Source: JAZSNA01 sp045536135 (lineage in GTDB: Bacteria; Pseudomonadota; Alphaproteobacteria; CAAHEQ01; UBA3637). Taken from it: a stretch of 7,744 nt of DNA. A program made the translations under genes and the position numbers. Below are positions 1 to 6,068 of this stretch, piece by piece (the first letter of the stretch is position 1; each line of letters opens with the position of its first letter). The stretch is taken from positions 1 to 7,744 of the forward strand of contig JAZSNA010000035.1 of assembly GCA_045536135.1 (NCBI GenBank), given 5' to 3'. The notes under the pieces are model-generated. The model was not told where the DNA came from, did not search any database, and saw only the letters and a program-made list of their open reading frames with translations.

Positions 1-169
1 TGTTTTGTTCTGATGACGAATTCTCATCAGAATTTGAATCCCCACCTTGGGATTGATCCTTTTGCTGTTCGGATCTATCCGAGCCTTCTGATGGATTTTC
101 GTTTTGCTTATCTTGATTTTCTGAACTGTCTGATTGTTGATAGGATTGTTCTTGTCCTTTCTTCTTCAT
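1..169 (-). CDS. Partial Q/S/E/N-rich frame overlapping the 3' end of the lectin-like gene (frameshifted tail or separate gene)
   Basis: This frame stays open from an ATG at 169-167 to the window edge (56 codons, no stop). It starts MKKKGQEQSYQQSDSS and is almost entirely Gln, Ser, Glu, Asn, Asp and Lys, with no hydrophobic segment. That composition fits a disordered linker or tail and is unlikely in an out-of-frame shadow. It overlaps the last 62 bases of the 108-989 gene, offset by one base. The ATG has only a weak purine stretch upstream (AAGAGA) and no clear SD. The same frame is closed by a TAG a few codons further upstream, so it cannot extend far. The likeliest reading is that it is the true C-terminal extension of the upstream protein, displaced by a one-base gain near the repeated GAA codons at about 160-170. 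A separate overlapping gene is the alternative. No function can be assigned. Confidence 0.45.
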   Translation of the reverse strand, partial: MKKKGQEQSYQQSDSSENQDKQNENPSEGSDRSEQQKDQSQGGDSNSDENSSSEQN

Positions 170-989
170 AGTCTCTTGATACCGTTCTTGCAGCTACACG
201 TCCAGTCGGCTCCATTTCTTTGGCAAAATAAGTGTCCAAATAGTGCTTCATGGACGTTTTAGAGAAGTCACCGTTATATGAGCTCTTTGTATCAAATTGA
301 ATACCGGCGAATAAGCATTTTTTGGCGACCATTGTGCCGCTTCTATCCATCAGCCATTCTATCGGCTGGACCTCAACCCAGTAGGGTTTTCCGGACTCTA
401 CCTGTTCCCCGGTAGATAGCTTGCTATCGTCGTCAGCAGGCCGTCCAGGAACGCGGATATACCTTTTGCCATCCATTTCATATTCCTGATAGGATGTGGC
501 CTTAAAAGACGTGTCATAATCGGTTAAACCAACTGAATCAAATGTGTAATTTTTTCCGGTCGGACGGAGAGATCTTGAATCATGTAATCTTTCTAACTTC
601 TCGCTGGTGCGTTCATTGGCAACTGTTTGCGGGTATTCCCCATATTCCGCTACGCGGATTCCAGCGATAGCCCTCGCTTCGCTCGGGCTGATTTTAGATG
701 CCTCCGATGGAGGCAAAGCGGGGCGCGCCGAGAAAATACGTAGATTCATGTTATTCCAGCTCTTAGTGCCCTCAGCGTCGACGCTACGCACGTAAACATT
801 ATCATAAGAAGACGCGGACCAAGAGGCACAAGTTAGATCATCTTCAGAAGTACAATCACCACCACCAGTCATATAACCACCCAATATGACTGTCAGATCC
901 GTTGGCGCAACCTTCGTGCCATAACGCTTCATGACTTCCAGGGCACCATCGCCCCATATCTGATCTTCCTTCAAAAACGTAAAGTCCAT
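108..989 (-). CDS. Lectin/FGE-like fold protein with DUF6273-like segments, possible DGR variable protein
   Basis: A 293-codon frame starts at ATG 989-987, preceded by AGGAGG with a 5-base spacer. There is no signal peptide or membrane segment. Residues ~30-90 are rich in Gly, Ser, Asp and Tyr and end in SARPALPPS. This resembles the closing WSxS...G...RPAL strand pattern of C-type-lectin/FGE-like domains. Residues ~114-122 (VAEYGEYPQ) and ~203-257 (YWVEVQPIEWLM ... FAGIQF ... MKHYLDTYFAKEM) resemble the opening half of DUF6273-type domains. In that family, as I know it, the RPAL part normally comes last, so the order here looks permuted or represents two partial domains. Codon use is more GC-rich than in the efflux genes. 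The C-terminal 25 residues are Arg-rich and may be out of frame (see 1-169). Function is unknown; a ligand-binding or diversified surface/effector protein is inference. The gene is confident, the family call moderate. Confidence 0.8.
   Translation of the reverse strand: MDFTFLKEDQIWGDGALEVMKRYGTKVAPTDLTVILGGYMTGGGDCTSEDDLTCASWSASSYDNVYVRSVDAEGTKSWNNMNLRIFSARPALPPSEASKISPSEARAIAGIRVAEYGEYPQTVANERTSEKLERLHDSRSLRPTGKNYTFDSVGLTDYDTSFKATSYQEYEMDGKRYIRVPGRPADDDSKLSTGEQVESGKPYWVEVQPIEWLMDRSGTMVAKKCLFAGIQFDTKSSYNGDFSKTSMKHYLDTYFAKEMEPTGRVAARTVSRDYEEERTRTILSTIRQFRKSR
699..730 (-). repeat. 13-base G/C tract followed by perfect 7-bp hairpin (IMH-like)
   Basis: On the coding strand, 13 consecutive G/C bases (730-718, containing the palindrome GGCGCGCC) are followed after two T residues by TGCCTCC-ATC-GGAGGCA (715-699), a perfect 7-bp stem with a 3-base loop. 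Further on, AGCCC/GGGCT arms (689-669) flank a GCGAAGC core, a sequence known to form a very stable mini-hairpin. In the known Bordetella phage DGR, a G/C run, the IMH element and then a hairpin/cruciform mark the 3' end of the variable repeat. The arrangement here is similar. The structure is certain, the DGR role inferred. Confidence 0.5.
720..818 (-). other. Candidate hypervariable segment (DGR-like VR) of the lectin-like protein
   Basis: These bases encode residues ~58-90, from SASSYDN to SARP. Of the 30 codons for residues 58-87, 22 end in a pyrimidine. They encode a mix of Ser, Tyr, Asp, Asn, Val, Arg, Thr, Gly, Ile and Phe, which is the set reachable when AAY codons are mutated at their adenines. 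The segment ends exactly at a GC tract and hairpin (699-730). Caveat: pyrimidine-ending codons are also frequent just upstream (residues 37-57), so codon bias alone does not delimit it. No template repeat was found in the window. Confidence 0.4.
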
Positions 990-994
990 ATGAG

Positions 995-1000
995 CCTCCT
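995..1000 (-). promoter_or_regulatory. Shine-Dalgarno AGGAGG for the lectin-like gene
   Basis: A perfect AGGAGG lies 5 bases before the ATG at 989-987. It fixes this start and indicates strong translation. Confidence 0.9.
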
Positions 1001-1018
1001 AATTTAGCTTATACTCCC

Positions 1019-1047
1019 AGTATATCATACAATTTATTATTCTGCAA
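1019..1047 (-). promoter_or_regulatory. Extended -10 sigma70-type promoter for the lectin-like gene
   Basis: On the minus strand, TTGCAG (1047-1042) is separated by 17 bases from TATACT (1024-1019). The -10 is preceded by TGA (TGn), making an extended -10 that compensates for a weak -35. An overlapping TATGAT offers an alternative -10. The predicted start lies near 1011, leaving a leader of about 20 bases that contains the AGGAGG. No operator palindrome is obvious between promoter and start. Confidence 0.6.
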
Positions 1048-1086
1048 GCAAGAAATTAAAACGAGTAAAAGATTTATTGTATTTAA

Positions 1087-1127
1087 TGAAACACAACTTC
1101 GGTTTTGATAAAATCGAGGTTGTTTCA
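1087..1127. repeat. 41-base imperfect hairpin upstream of the promoter
   Basis: TGAAAC ... AACTTCGGTTTT-GAT-AAAATCGAGGTT-GTTTCA folds into an 18-bp stem with a 2-base bulge (AC, 1093-1094), two G-T wobbles (on the + strand) and a GAT loop. No T tract follows on either strand, so it is not a simple terminator. It sits about 40 bases upstream of the -35 of the lectin-like gene. It could be part of a small RNA ending at the 1161-1200 terminator, a protein-binding site, or the end of a repeated cassette carried upstream of paralogous genes. The fold is clear, the role unknown. Confidence 0.55.
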
Positions 1128-1160
1128 GTCCGTGTATAGCAAGATGTGTCCAGCCAACAA

Positions 1161-1200
1161 AAACCCTTATAATTCAATGAGTTATAAGGGTTTGTTTTTT
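1161..1200 (+). terminator. Strong rho-independent terminator, probably bidirectional
   Basis: AAACCCTTATAA (1161-1172), a 9-base loop, and TTATAAGGGTTT (1182-1193) make a perfect 12-bp stem followed by GTTTTTT on the plus strand. Read on the minus strand, the same stem ends in five T residues, so it can stop transcription both ways. No convincing plus-strand gene lies directly upstream, so on that strand it would end either a small transcript covering the 1087-1127 hairpin or readthrough. On the minus strand it insulates the lectin-like gene promoter from readthrough out of the efflux operon. Confidence 0.75.
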
Positions 1201-1249
1201 GAAATGTGATATCAGGAAATATTTTTAAAGCATCAATCATAAGATTTTA

Positions 1250-1471
1250 TTGGAACTGTTGGCTAAGGCCGGTTTTTGGAATGGGGATCAACTTATTTGT
1301 GAGGACAATATGGTGCCAAATCTAAATGATTATGGTGAATATTCTTGTTGTTCTGTCAGTGATTTTCTTCAAGTTGATACTTGTTTAGAGTGTCCGGCGA
1401 ATGCGGTATGTAATGGAACATCAACTGTCACATGCACCAGTGGGATATGGAATGGAAGAGAACGTTTATAA
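1250..1471 (+). pseudogene. Cysteine-rich surface-protein remnant (5'-truncated)
   Basis: The frame is open from 1229 and closes at TAA 1469-1471. The only usable start is TTG at 1250, without any SD. The product would be about 73 residues with seven Cys. The C-terminal half contains CLECPANAVCNGTSTVTC, a CxxCPxxAxCNGT pattern that I recall as a repeat in cysteine-rich extracellular or pilin-like proteins of uncultured gut Alphaproteobacteria. There is no signal peptide, and a strong terminator (1161-1200) lies immediately upstream. The natural reading is the 3' end of a longer gene whose 5' part was lost or replaced by the lectin-like cassette on its left. The terminal GIWNGRERL departs from the repeat and may itself follow a small indel. 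A genuine small Cys-rich peptide gene is possible but less likely. Confidence 0.45.
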
Positions 1472-1499
1472 AGAAATACTTTTCCCATTTAAACAAAAC

Positions 1500-1524
1500 G
1501 GGTGCGAATCACCCAATTTTTTTT
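1500..1524 (+). terminator. Bidirectional terminator between the Cys-rich remnant and the efflux operon
   Basis: GGGTG (1500-1504), loop CGAAT, and CACCC (1510-1514) are followed by AA and eight T residues (1517-1524) on the plus strand. On the minus strand the hairpin is followed by GTTTTGTTT. It lies 29 bases after the plus-strand stop and 7 bases past the efflux operon stop, so it can serve both convergent units. Confidence 0.75.
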
Positions 1525-1530
1525 GTATTT

Positions 1531-4500
1531 TTACATAACTTTTAACTCGTTATCTGTCCGTGAACTATCACCGCCGACTGCTTTATAGAACCGTATCAGA
1601 TCGGAATAAAGATTACCATGAGACTGTATCATTTGTATTTGAGCTTGTATTCGGTTTTGTTGAGCTTGTAATATATCCGTATATTCGATTAATCCGTTTT
1701 TATATTTATCTTGCATCAATTCCACCACTTTATTTGCATGTTGATATGTTTTCATCAGATTTTGATATCTTTCATATTCCCAAAACAATGATTCTATTGC
1801 ATTTTTAACATCTGCCACCGCATTTAAAAGAGCTTGCTCGTATGTTAAAATCAACTCTTCCTTTTTAAGTTTTTGAATCTCGACATTTTCCCGTAAGGCA
1901 TTAAAATGAAAAATCGGTGTTGTTAAACTGGGAGTTATGGTATGCATTAAACTGCTTTGATTAAACAAATTTTCTGCCTTTAATGATTCGTATCCGAATA
2001 AAACTGAAAAATTAAACTTTGGAAAAAGATCGGCAATTGCCGCCCCGACAAGAGCATTTTGAGCAATTAAATTTTCCTCTGCGGATTTAACATCCGGACG
2101 TTGACGTAAAATACCAACCGGTAGAGCCGTTATCTTTTGAAGATCGAAATCAAACGATTGACGCATCAAGCTTTTTTCTCCGTCTTTTAAAATATCATCG
2201 ACTTCACCGGGCAAGTATCCCAAAATTAAAGCTAATGCATTTTTGTTTTCAATATACTGATACTCTAAATCAGCCAGCGAAGCTTTTGTATTTTCAAGAA
2301 GGTAAAGTGCCTGTTCCAAAGATAATCGACTGGCCAATCCGGTTGTGTTTTTATCCTGAACCAAAGCCGTCATTTCTTCTTGCACCAGAATATTTTCTTT
2401 TGTTTGCCGAATTAACTCCTCGGTCAAACGAATTTGGACATATAACCGACCGACTTCGGATACAGTGGATGTCACTATATTTAAAAGCGAATAAATGGTT
2501 GATTTTAAGTTTGCTTTTTCGGCTTCGATTCGTCGTCTTGTTCCGCCGAAAATATCAATTTCCCAAGACGCATCCACCCCGACCTGATAAGAACTGTCCT
2601 GTAAAACAAGCCCCATATTTTTACTGTCTTTAACAAAATTATATTGTCCCGTTAAATCAAAAGTCGGCAATAATTTGCTTTGAGCCATTTTTACAAACAA
2701 TCGAGATTGATATAAGCGCCATAATGCAATTTTCAAGGTCGGACTGTTTTGATAAGCAATATCAATTAACTTGTTTAAGGTTGTATCTTTTAAATCAAGT
2801 AATGTCAAATTAACCTTTTCCGACATCGGCGTATCCAAAGCTTTTTGAATTTGTTTATCCGAAAAAAAATCAGGTTGCTGATAATCAGGCCCCAACATAC
2901 ACGATGTAAGCATTCCCGAAAACAAAATAATTATTAATGATTTTAAAGTCTTTTTCTTAAAAAGTTTTCCCAATGAAATTCGAACAAAAACAATAAAATA
3001 AGATGGAATAAATAAAATACCCACCGCTACGGCGACAATCATACCGCAAAAAACAGTGACCCCAATAGACCTTTGACTGGCTGAACCGGCACCACTGGCA
3101 ATAACCATTGGGAAAGTCCCTAAAATAAATGTTAAAGCTGTCATGACGACGGCTCGAAACCGTTCGGAAAACCCTTTTATGGCAGCCTGTTCCATCTCCA
3201 TTCCTTTTCGTTGATAATCCAATATAAACTGAACAATTAAAATTGCATTTTTGCTGGCAAGCCCGATAAGCATCACTATTCCGAGTTGAGCATAAATACT
3301 TAAAGAAAGGCCCCATATTTCCAAACCAATCAAAGCACCTGATATTGCAAAAATATTCGTTAAAAGAACTGAAAATGAAATCCACCAACTTTCATATAAC
3401 GCCGTTAAAAAAAGGTATGAAAAAATAAAAGCCAACGAAATCAAAATCACGGCTAACCCTTGTGTTTTAATTTGTTGAAGAGTTAATCCGGTCCATGAGA
3501 TATCATAATCCCGCCCCAAAGATGACATAAAATCCTGTAATGCCGATATGGCCTTACCCGAACTGATATGCAAAGCTGTCTGGGCATTGATACCGGCACT
3601 TAAATATTGATTAAAGCGATAAATGATTTTAGGCATAACGACAACTTTTTCTTTTAAAAAGTTTTTAATCTGTATTAGCTGACCATTAGCATTTGAAACA
3701 TATAATGTCCCTAAGTCTTTTTGATCTTTGCGATCCGAAAAGTCTGCCTGTATAATGACTTTACTGACCTGACCGTCTAGGATAATATTATTTACATACC
3801 GAGAACCCAAATTATTTTGTAAGACGGAAAATAAATCCGATAACGATATCTGATATGTTGATAATTTTGTCCGATCTATATCCAAAAAGATATGAGGTGT
3901 ATCTGATGAATATGGCGAAAATCCGAATGAAAAAAATGAACTGTTTCGAATAAATGATATTAACTTTTCAAGAGTCTGACTTAAATCTGCCGGTGTTGTA
4001 TTCTGATTTAACGCATTTAATTGAAAAGTTATCCCGTCTGCATTTCCGACCCCCGGAATGGACGGCATTGCAAAAAAATCAACATCAATCCCCGATGTAA
4101 AAGAATATTTTCGATTTAATTGATTTAAAATATTATCCATGGACAAAGCTGGTGTTTTTCGTTCGTCCCAAGGCGTTAAAATAATCGCAGCCATGCCGAT
4201 ATTTTCGCCGCTGGCTGAAAGCATGCTGTTTCCGGAAATTCCGACGAATGAGCGAATACCCGGAATTTTTCTGACTTCCGTTGACATTTGGGATAAAAAT
4301 TCTTGAGTCTGGTTAATACTGGATGTTGAAGGCAACTGAATACTGGCTAAAATCATACCTTGATCTTCTGTCGGAATATATTCTTGAGGTATTTTGATGA
4401 ATAAAAAAGATAAAAATCCGACAGTCATAAATGTCATCATCAAAACCAATCTGATATGAGTACATAAAAATCGGGCTACCGTCATGTATTTGCTTTGAAC

Positions 4501-6057
4501 GAAATCCAAAACCGAATTAAATTTTTTCATCCAACGGAAATTTTCCGAAGATTTTTTCTTTAAAAAAAACGCACACAAAACAGGACTTAAAGTCAAAGCA
4601 TTTACCGCGGAAAAAAATATAGCCGTTGACAATGTCACTGCAAATTGTTGATATATTTTACCGGTCATACCGGCCATTAAACCGACGGGGACAAATATAG
4701 CCAATAAAACCAAAGTCGTTGCGATAACGGAAGATGTAATATCCGTCATCGCCTGATTAGAAGCCTCCACCGACGACAAATGATTATACTTCATCAGGTA
4801 TTGAACCCGTTCGACAACCACAATCGCATCGTCAACAACCAATCCGATAGCCAATATCATTGCAAACAGAGTTAAAATATTAATATCAAAACCCAACAGA
4901 TAAATCACAACAAAAGTTGAAATTAAGGATACCGGTATAGTGACCAACGGAATTAAAGTGGCTTTAATATTTTGTAAAAAAAGATAGATGACAATCATCA
5001 CCAATACAAAGGTAAACAACAAAGTCATTAAAATCGTCTGAATACTTGTTCGCACAAAAACAGTTGAATCATAAACCAATTCAAATTTCATATCCTCCGG
5101 AAAACTTTTTTCCAAAAGAGCCATTTCTTTTTTTAAATCATTCATGACCTGTATTGAATTGGAATTTGGTCGTTGATTTAAAGACATAACGACGGATGGA
5201 GAATCATTAAACGACGCATTTAATTGATAACTGTCTGCGCCCATTTCAATTTGAGAAATATCTTTCAAGCGAATGATTCCGCCATTTAAATCAGATTTTA
5301 TAATGATATTTTCAAAATCCTTTGGCGAAGATAAAAGGCCTTTTGCCATCAAAGACAAAACCTGTTTTGTTCCATCATCCGCCGGCGCCGACGAAAGAGA
5401 ACCAACACCGGCAATTCGATTTTGACTTTGTATGGCCGATATAATTTGATCCGATGTTATATTTAACGCATTCATTTTTTGAACATCCATCCAAATCCGA
5501 ATGCTGTATTGAGGCCCATAGATATTCACATCTCCCATACCGTTAATTCGTTTGAATGGATTTTGGATTTGCGAAAAGGCAAAATTACTTAAATAAAGCG
5601 GTGAATATGTTCCGTTGGGAGAAGTCAAGGCCACAAAAGCTAAAATATTGGCAGATTGCTGAACGACATTCAATCCCTCTTGCGTCACGATATCCGGCAA
5701 AAATGGTTTAGCTTTATCCAATCGATTTTCAACCTTGACCTGCGCAATATCTGCATTAACCCCGATATCGAATGTAATTGTCAAAGTATATTCGCCGGTA
5801 TCCGTGGAGGTTGAAGACATATATAACATGTCTTCAATTCCGTTAATTTGATTTTCAATCGGTGTTGCGACCGTCTCGGCCAAAAGGGTTGCATTTGCCC
5901 CCGGATAGTTTGCGGATACCACTATTTGAACCGGTGTAATATCCGGATATTGTGAAATCGGTAAAATCAATCCGGCAATCACTCCGGTCAATGTCATCAC
6001 AATGGCAATCACAACGGCGAATCGGGGACGATTAATAAAAAACGACGAAAAATTCAT
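1531..6057 (-). CDS. RND efflux pump (HAE1/AcrB-like) fused to NodT/OprM-type outer-membrane factor
   Basis: One 1508-codon frame holds two proteins. Residues 1-~1030 are a full inner-membrane RND drug/proton antiporter, with TM1 at ~10-32, TM2-6 at ~338-497, TM7 at ~537-555, TM8-12 at ~865-1026 and large periplasmic loops between. The proton-relay residues are present: Asp409-Asp410 in GLVVDDAIVVVE (AcrB D407/D408), Lys936 in ASKNAIL (AcrB K940) and Arg968 (AcrB R971 region). Residues ~1053-1508 are a complete outer-membrane channel with CMLGPDY, ASWEIDIFGG (1163-1172), LPVGILRQRPDV (1312-1323), DLFPKF, YKNGLIEYTDIL and RFYKAVGG. The linker keeps a lipoprotein signal (KKK, a short hydrophobic run, LTSC at 1050-1053). 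The start overlaps the adaptor stop (ATGA), with GGAG 7 bases upstream. RND-OMF fusions are known for CzcA-type pumps of Bacteroidota; in an HAE1 pump this is unusual. Substrate cannot be read from sequence. Confidence 0.95.
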   Translation of the reverse strand: MNFSSFFINRPRFAVVIAIVMTLTGVIAGLILPISQYPDITPVQIVVSANYPGANATLLAETVATPIENQINGIEDMLYMSSTSTDTGEYTLTITFDIGVNADIAQVKVENRLDKAKPFLPDIVTQEGLNVVQQSANILAFVALTSPNGTYSPLYLSNFAFSQIQNPFKRINGMGDVNIYGPQYSIRIWMDVQKMNALNITSDQIISAIQSQNRIAGVGSLSSAPADDGTKQVLSLMAKGLLSSPKDFENIIIKSDLNGGIIRLKDISQIEMGADSYQLNASFNDSPSVVMSLNQRPNSNSIQVMNDLKKEMALLEKSFPEDMKFELVYDSTVFVRTSIQTILMTLLFTFVLVMIVIYLFLQNIKATLIPLVTIPVSLISTFVVIYLLGFDINILTLFAMILAIGLVVDDAIVVVERVQYLMKYNHLSSVEASNQAMTDITSSVIATTLVLLAIFVPVGLMAGMTGKIYQQFAVTLSTAIFFSAVNALTLSPVLCAFFLKKKSSENFRWMKKFNSVLDFVQSKYMTVARFLCTHIRLVLMMTFMTVGFLSFLFIKIPQEYIPTEDQGMILASIQLPSTSSINQTQEFLSQMSTEVRKIPGIRSFVGISGNSMLSASGENIGMAAIILTPWDERKTPALSMDNILNQLNRKYSFTSGIDVDFFAMPSIPGVGNADGITFQLNALNQNTTPADLSQTLEKLISFIRNSSFFSFGFSPYSSDTPHIFLDIDRTKLSTYQISLSDLFSVLQNNLGSRYVNNIILDGQVSKVIIQADFSDRKDQKDLGTLYVSNANGQLIQIKNFLKEKVVVMPKIIYRFNQYLSAGINAQTALHISSGKAISALQDFMSSLGRDYDISWTGLTLQQIKTQGLAVILISLAFIFSYLFLTALYESWWISFSVLLTNIFAISGALIGLEIWGLSLSIYAQLGIVMLIGLASKNAILIVQFILDYQRKGMEMEQAAIKGFSERFRAVVMTALTFILGTFPMVIASGAGSASQRSIGVTVFCGMIVAVAVGILFIPSYFIVFVRISLGKLFKKKTLKSLIIILFSGMLTSCMLGPDYQQPDFFSDKQIQKALDTPMSEKVNLTLLDLKDTTLNKLIDIAYQNSPTLKIALWRLYQSRLFVKMAQSKLLPTFDLTGQYNFVKDSKNMGLVLQDSSYQVGVDASWEIDIFGGTRRRIEAEKANLKSTIYSLLNIVTSTVSEVGRLYVQIRLTEELIRQTKENILVQEEMTALVQDKNTTGLASRLSLEQALYLLENTKASLADLEYQYIENKNALALILGYLPGEVDDILKDGEKSLMRQSFDFDLQKITALPVGILRQRPDVKSAEENLIAQNALVGAAIADLFPKFNFSVLFGYESLKAENLFNQSSLMHTITPSLTTPIFHFNALRENVEIQKLKKEELILTYEQALLNAVADVKNAIESLFWEYERYQNLMKTYQHANKVVELMQDKYKNGLIEYTDILQAQQNRIQAQIQMIQSHGNLYSDLIRFYKAVGGDSSRTDNELKVM
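2899..2973 (-). other. RND-OMF junction with retained lipoprotein signal peptide and lipobox
   Basis: After the last RND membrane segment the frame reads ISLGKLFKKKTLKS, a hydrophobic IIILFSG, then MLTSC (Cys1053, codon 2901-2899) and MLGPDY, which is the normal mature start of an OprM-like lipoprotein. Leu1029 is encoded by TTG (2973-2971). Taken as a start it would give a textbook 25-residue lipoprotein precursor, but no SD precedes it. The hydrophobic run could act as a 13th membrane segment carrying the OMF into the periplasm. Lgt/LspA cleavage at Cys1053 could then release it. Confidence 0.7.
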
Positions 6058-6068
6058 TGTTGAACTCC
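6054..6068 (-). promoter_or_regulatory. ATGA stop/start overlap and SD coupling adaptor to pump
   Basis: The TGA of the adaptor (6056-6054) shares two bases with the ATG of the fused pump (6057-6055). GGAG (6068-6065) sits 7 bases before that ATG, inside the adaptor gene. This arrangement is typical of translational coupling and of balanced production of complex partners. Confidence 0.85.

Noticed and set aside
607..795. 62-codon plus-strand frame
   Set aside because: It is antisense to the lectin-like gene, has no SD and covers the GC tract and hairpin.
1080..1160. tRNA or tRNA-end att site next to the terminator
   Set aside because: No cloverleaf, T-loop GTTCRA motif or acceptor pairing can be built on either strand.
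1037..1240. 67-codon minus-strand frame starting MIDALKIFPD
   Set aside because: It spans the perfect 12-bp terminator hairpin and the 41-base hairpin, overlaps the promoter edge of the lectin-like gene, lacks an SD and shows no domain. Treated as noncoding.
2971..2973. Independent internal start (TTG, codon 1029) for a separate OMF protein
   Set aside because: It would give a perfect lipoprotein signal, but no SD is visible and the frame is continuous, so the fusion is the simpler reading. Not excluded.
2957..3388. 143-codon minus-strand frame inside the pump gene
   Set aside because: It is out of frame with conserved RND segments TM8-TM12 and has a Cys/Phe/Tyr-rich shadow composition.
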